From NCBI GenBank assembly GCA_937901465.1, contig CALGTU010000021.1:1-7339 (forward strand): a stretch of 7,339 nt of DNA, read 5' to 3'. The translations under genes and the position numbers were made by a program. Numbering within the stretch: position 1 is the first letter of the stretch; every line of letters starts with the position of its first letter. This DNA is from an uncultured Clostridia bacterium. Lineage in GTDB: Bacteria; Bacillota; Clostridia; Oscillospirales; Ruminococcaceae. Positions 4,604 to 7,339 of this stretch are shown here, piece by piece. A model generated the notes under the pieces. It had not been told where the DNA came from. It searched no databases and saw nothing but the letters and a program-made list of their open reading frames with translations.

Positions 4604-6034
4604 TTAATATGTTCTGTAAATTTTTGAGAAGTATTCTTCTGCTTCTGCTTTTATTTCATCCGTGTATTCATCACCGGCAACAGCATAGACTACAAACACC
4701 ATATCTTCTTCAAGAATCATAACTTTTGAACACATAATGAGTCCGTCTTCTTCAACACGAATAACCTTGTATACATAATCTCCGTTAGTGTCTTCGCCTA
4801 TATCCGAATAAATCTGTTCATATCCGATATTTGAAAAAAGGTTTTCAGCAACAGCTTCTCTTTGCTTCTCCGTAAGTCCTTGTGCTATGCCATCAGCATG
4901 GCGGACAATTATATAGCTTGTTAATCCGTCTGAAACATATGTTGTTTCGCTGCCGGAAGTTGTTATACGAGGTTCTGTCGGCATAAGGACAGAAATACCT
5001 TCGCCTTCGCCTATATTTACTCTCTCCCAGTTATCCATATCTTGTGTTTCAACAACAGAACTTACCGCTCCTCCTACATCTGAAACAACCTTGGATATAC
5101 CGTAAATTCCGCCGATAAGACCTAAGATAAGCGCTATTATCATAACGAGATGTCTTATCTTGAAAGATGCAGGTTCTTTTCTGAAATAAGAAGCGATTCT
5201 GTCATCAGAATCAAATTCATAGCGCGATTTGAGTTGGTGGAATCTTGATATCTTCTGATATGCTGTAATATATGCGCCAAGGATAGCAACTTTAGCAAAA
5301 AGTCTTCTGAACGAAAGCAAAGAAGTAAGTACGCCGAGTCCTCCGTAAATTATCGCGAGGATTGCACACACTTTATTTTTCTTGCTTATTCCGAAAGCAA
5401 GACCCATACAAATGCAGATATCTATAAAATTAAAGATTGCAACAAACGCTCCTGCGATTCCTGAAAGGCTTCCTGCAAATGATACTATCGCAAGAAGAAC
5501 CCCTCCTATAATCAGAATCCATTCAGCAACTTCTATAGCCTTTGAAATTTTTTCGAGTTCGCCTAAAACATGAAGTTCGGTTGAAGCAGAATCGCGATAG
5601 AAAGCACCGTTCATAGTGCCTGAATTATTAAAGGTATTCTGTGAATTATTACCGAATGTTCCTATATTTGATGGATTGCTGTATGTGTTCTGATAAGAAG
5701 ATGATGACATATCTGTATTATATGTTGACTGATATGTCGGTGCTGAAGACATGCCTGTGTCATATGTATTCTGATTGGATACAGAAGAACCACCATATGT
5801 ATTCTGATTCGACGCAGGTCTTCCCGCAAGAGTCGATGATGTGCTGTAAGTGGTTTCATATGTATCTGAATATGTATTCTGATAAGTTGATGTTTTGTCT
5901 GATGAAGCTGATGGTGTGCTGAAACTTATATCCCCTGAATAAAAATCATCAGCTGACGAAATTTTTTCATCACCTATACCAACGCCTAAAGACTCCTCTT
6001 TCTTTTTTGCAGCATTCAAATCAAGAAAATCCAT
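4604..6034 (-). CDS. Multi-pass membrane protein with Tyr/Asn/Ser/Gln-rich N-terminal region
   Basis: I do not recognise a named family for this 476-residue protein. Residues 1-40 are polar; 45-140 form a low-complexity region with YQNTY, NQNTY and YQSTY units. A short helix (about 152-168) leads to hydrophobic segments at about 171-190, 194-216, 221-240, possibly 245-259, and 294-316. The C-terminal 150 residues (about 330-476) are soluble and look like a mixed alpha/beta domain, opening with a GISVLMPTEPR strand pattern seen in many exported small domains. There is no cleavable signal peptide. AAGGGG at 6043-6048, 8 nt before the ATG, supports the start. It sits 45 nt after the flavodoxin gene and 21 nt before argD, so it shares the arginine operon transcript. 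A substrate transport or sensing role for arginine intermediates would be speculation. Confidence 0.88.
   Translation of the reverse strand: MDFLDLNAAKKKEESLGVGIGDEKISSADDFYSGDISFSTPSASSDKTSTYQNTYSDTYETTYSTSSTLAGRPASNQNTYGGSSVSNQNTYDTGMSSAPTYQSTYNTDMSSSSYQNTYSNPSNIGTFGNNSQNTFNNSGTMNGAFYRDSASTELHVLGELEKISKAIEVAEWILIIGGVLLAIVSFAGSLSGIAGAFVAIFNFIDICICMGLAFGISKKNKVCAILAIIYGGLGVLTSLLSFRRLFAKVAILGAYITAYQKISRFHQLKSRYEFDSDDRIASYFRKEPASFKIRHLVMIIALILGLIGGIYGISKVVSDVGGAVSSVVETQDMDNWERVNIGEGEGISVLMPTEPRITTSGSETTYVSDGLTSYIIVRHADGIAQGLTEKQREAVAENLFSNIGYEQIYSDIGEDTNGDYVYKVIRVEEDGLIMCSKVMILEEDMVFVVYAVAGDEYTDEIKAEAEEYFSKIYRTY
5681..5883 (-). repeat. Interspersed 14-bp repeats coding (Y/N)QNTY units
   Basis: The plus strand has atatgtattctgat at 5762-5775, 5795-5808 and 5870-5883, and the one-base-pair-of-variants copy gtatgtgttctgat at 5681-5694. 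All are in the same reading frame of the membrane protein gene, each encoding QNTY with flanking Tyr or Asn. Spacing is irregular but in multiples of three, so this is a protein-coding repeat rather than an array of CRISPR type. More diverged copies extend to about 5631. Confidence 0.7.
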
Positions 6035-6079
6035 ATCTCTTTCCCCTTAAATAAAATATTTTTCCTGAAACAAACCGAC

Positions 6080-6628
6080 TTATCTCTTGATAATCCACTT
6101 TCCTGAATCGATGAATTCATAAAGTTCCTTAAGGTTTTCTTCTGAAGTATATGAATTCATTCCGTCAATCATACTCATAGCAACGATATCGTCGTTTGTT
6201 CTGTCCTGTCTGCGCTTGATCTGTGCTTTAATGCCCATAAGCTGCATCTTTTCAGGAATAGAAATCTTATCGTTGTTGATTTCTCCTCTTACGAGGAAAA
6301 GAGGGAATCTGCTGTGCATTTCAGTTGAAAAATTCTTATCCATGATCCATTCACGGTTGAGTTCCTTATCTTCATACCAGCCGTTTCCAACGATAGCAAC
6401 CTTTTTGAACATAAGGTGACCTATGTTCTTCTTGATAAAATCACAGATAGGCATTTTATCATTGTAAATTCCACCTACAAAGAGGAGAAGTTCATACCCG
6501 ATGATATGTTCGGGCTGAAGGCCCTTTACTTTGTACATATCAGCACCGCCGAGTTTTGCCTGAATCCACTTTGCATACTTTTCTGTTGTACCATACTTTG
6601 AATCGTAAACAATTGCCCATTTTGCCAT
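6080..6628 (-). CDS. Flavodoxin-domain protein
   Basis: A soluble 182-residue single-domain protein. The N-terminus has the flavodoxin FMN-phosphate loop: a hydrophobic strand (AIVYDS) followed by SKYGTTEKYAKWI at 10-22. Further features are a strand with GGIYNDKMP (52-60), which matches the second FMN loop, and KKVAIVGNGWYED (75-87) for the third. It resembles the flavodoxin-like family that includes HemG-type protoporphyrinogen dehydrogenases, but I cannot assign HemG: the chain has an extra C-terminal Lys/Arg and Met-rich section (about 124-158). AAAGGAAG precedes the ATG by about 9 nt. It lies 45 nt after argB and 45 nt before the membrane protein gene. No arginine biosynthesis step uses a flavin protein, so its place in the operon is unexplained; an electron-transfer role is likely. 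Confidence 0.85.
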   Translation of the reverse strand: MAKWAIVYDSKYGTTEKYAKWIQAKLGGADMYKVKGLQPEHIIGYELLLFVGGIYNDKMPICDFIKKNIGHLMFKKVAIVGNGWYEDKELNREWIMDKNFSTEMHSRFPLFLVRGEINNDKISIPEKMQLMGIKAQIKRRQDRTNDDIVAMSMIDGMNSYTSEENLKELYEFIDSGKWIIKR

Positions 6629-6673
6629 AAAATAATACTTCCTTTCAGAAATTTAAAACTGATTTAATTGATA

Positions 6674-7339
6674 TTAAACAAACTGAGTTCCTATACCTTC
6701 GTTTGAAAGCAATTCAATAAGAATTGAATGTGGCACTCTGCCATCTATAATACAGGTTTTCTTTACTCCTCTTCTTACCGCTTCAACGCAGCAATCGATT
6801 TTAGGAATCATTCCGCCTGATATTATTCCCTGTCGTTTAAGGAATGATACTTCGCTTACATTAACGCTGGGTATCAATGTTTCGGGATTGTCTTTATCCC
6901 TTAAAAGTCCCGCTATATCGGTCATAAGAACGAGATTTTCAGCACCAAGTTCTGCTGCTATTCTCGCTGCGGCTGTATCCGCATTAACGTTATATGTTCT
7001 TCCCTTTTCATCACATGCAACTGTCGCTATTACGGGGATATATCCGCCGTCGAGTGCATCAATTATAGGCTTTTTATTTACCTTTACTATATCTCCGACA
7101 AATCCTAAATCGACATCGCCTTCCATTTTTTCAGCCATAAGCATCTGTCCGTCTATTCCGCAAAGACCTAAAGCATTGCCCTTATTCTGCGCTAAAAGAG
7201 CTACGAGTTCTTTATTTACCTTTCCTGATAAAACCATCTTTACGATTTCAACAGTTTCGGCATCTGTATAACGGAGACCACCTATGAATTTGCTTTCTAT
7301 GCCTACTCTGTTAAGCATATCGTTTATTTCAGGTCCTCC
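6674..7339 (-). CDS. argB: Acetylglutamate kinase, C-terminal 221 residues (5' end off window)
   Basis: ArgB phosphorylates N-acetylglutamate with ATP, the second step of arginine synthesis. The frame stays open to the right edge, and the first visible residues (GGPEIND) are the second half of the conserved HGGGPEI motif, so the true start lies beyond 7339. About 70-75 N-terminal residues are missing. Visible motifs, counted from the first visible residue, are GLRYTD (21-26), GLCGIDG (58-64), NVNADTAAA (117-125), LMTDIAGLL (138-146), GGMIPK (175-180) and IDGRVPHSILIELL (198-211). The C-terminus EGIGTQF matches the ending seen in arginine-inhibited kinases, so feedback inhibition is plausible, but the N-terminal helix that would settle this is out of view. 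The next gene begins 45 nt downstream. argC and argJ commonly precede argB and may lie to the right. Confidence 0.97.
   Translation of the reverse strand, partial: GGPEINDMLNRVGIESKFIGGLRYTDAETVEIVKMVLSGKVNKELVALLAQNKGNALGLCGIDGQMLMAEKMEGDVDLGFVGDIVKVNKKPIIDALDGGYIPVIATVACDEKGRTYNVNADTAAARIAAELGAENLVLMTDIAGLLRDKDNPETLIPSVNVSEVSFLKRQGIISGGMIPKIDCCVEAVRRGVKKTCIIDGRVPHSILIELLSNEGIGTQFV

Noticed and set aside
5681..5883. Possible CRISPR-like repeats
   Set aside because: Units are short, spacing is uneven, all are in one coding frame, and there is no cas gene.
6888..7271. Plus-strand open frame of 127 codons
   Set aside because: It is antisense to the conserved core of argB, and there is no sign of a ribosome site.
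7316..7318. ATG as a start for argB
   Set aside because: The frame continues upstream to the window edge and encodes GGPEIND, part of the conserved acetylglutamate kinase motif, so this Met is internal.

Overview
The window looks like a chromosomal segment of a low-to-moderate GC Firmicute of class Clostridia, most likely a gut Oscillospiraceae/Ruminococcaceae-type bacterium. This rests on the 5' end of a 16S rRNA gene at the left edge (minus strand; GACGAACGCTGGCGGCACGC type start), AT-rich intergenic DNA, strong GGAGG-type Shine-Dalgarno sites and the protein styles. The placement is by recognition, not by a database search.

Almost everything reads on the minus strand, right to left. From the right edge: argB (5' end off the window), a single-domain flavodoxin-like protein, a 476-residue membrane protein with a Tyr/Asn/Ser/Gln-rich repeat region, argD, an alpha/beta hydrolase and argF. 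Gaps are 45, 45 and 21 nt, followed by overlaps of 4 and about 26 nt. No terminator is visible between them, so this appears to be one arginine-biosynthesis operon carrying three passenger genes of unknown connection to arginine. ArgB phosphorylates N-acetylglutamate, ArgD transaminates the semialdehyde two steps later, and ArgF carbamoylates ornithine to citrulline. The usual argC and argJ are not in view and may lie to the right.

The operon ends at a perfect 11-bp hairpin that also terminates a convergent plus-strand gene for a small XRE/Cro-family regulator. The regulator is divergent from two tandem paralogous genes for small membrane proteins, each with two membrane segments and a four-cysteine zinc ribbon; the longer one ends in a SHOCT domain. 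The shared 118-bp intergenic region holds a near-consensus minus-strand promoter, a perfect 17-bp palindrome and a second inverted repeat over the -10 box. This suggests a small self-regulated locus and is the best candidate here for a poorly described system.

The leftmost 450 bases hold a terminator for the small membrane genes, then an rRNA operon control region: phased A-tracts (UP element/curved DNA), a consensus TTGACA-N17-TATAAT promoter, a 5' hairpin, a boxA-like element, two leader hairpins and the start of 16S rRNA. No IS element, CRISPR array, tRNA or attachment site was seen.
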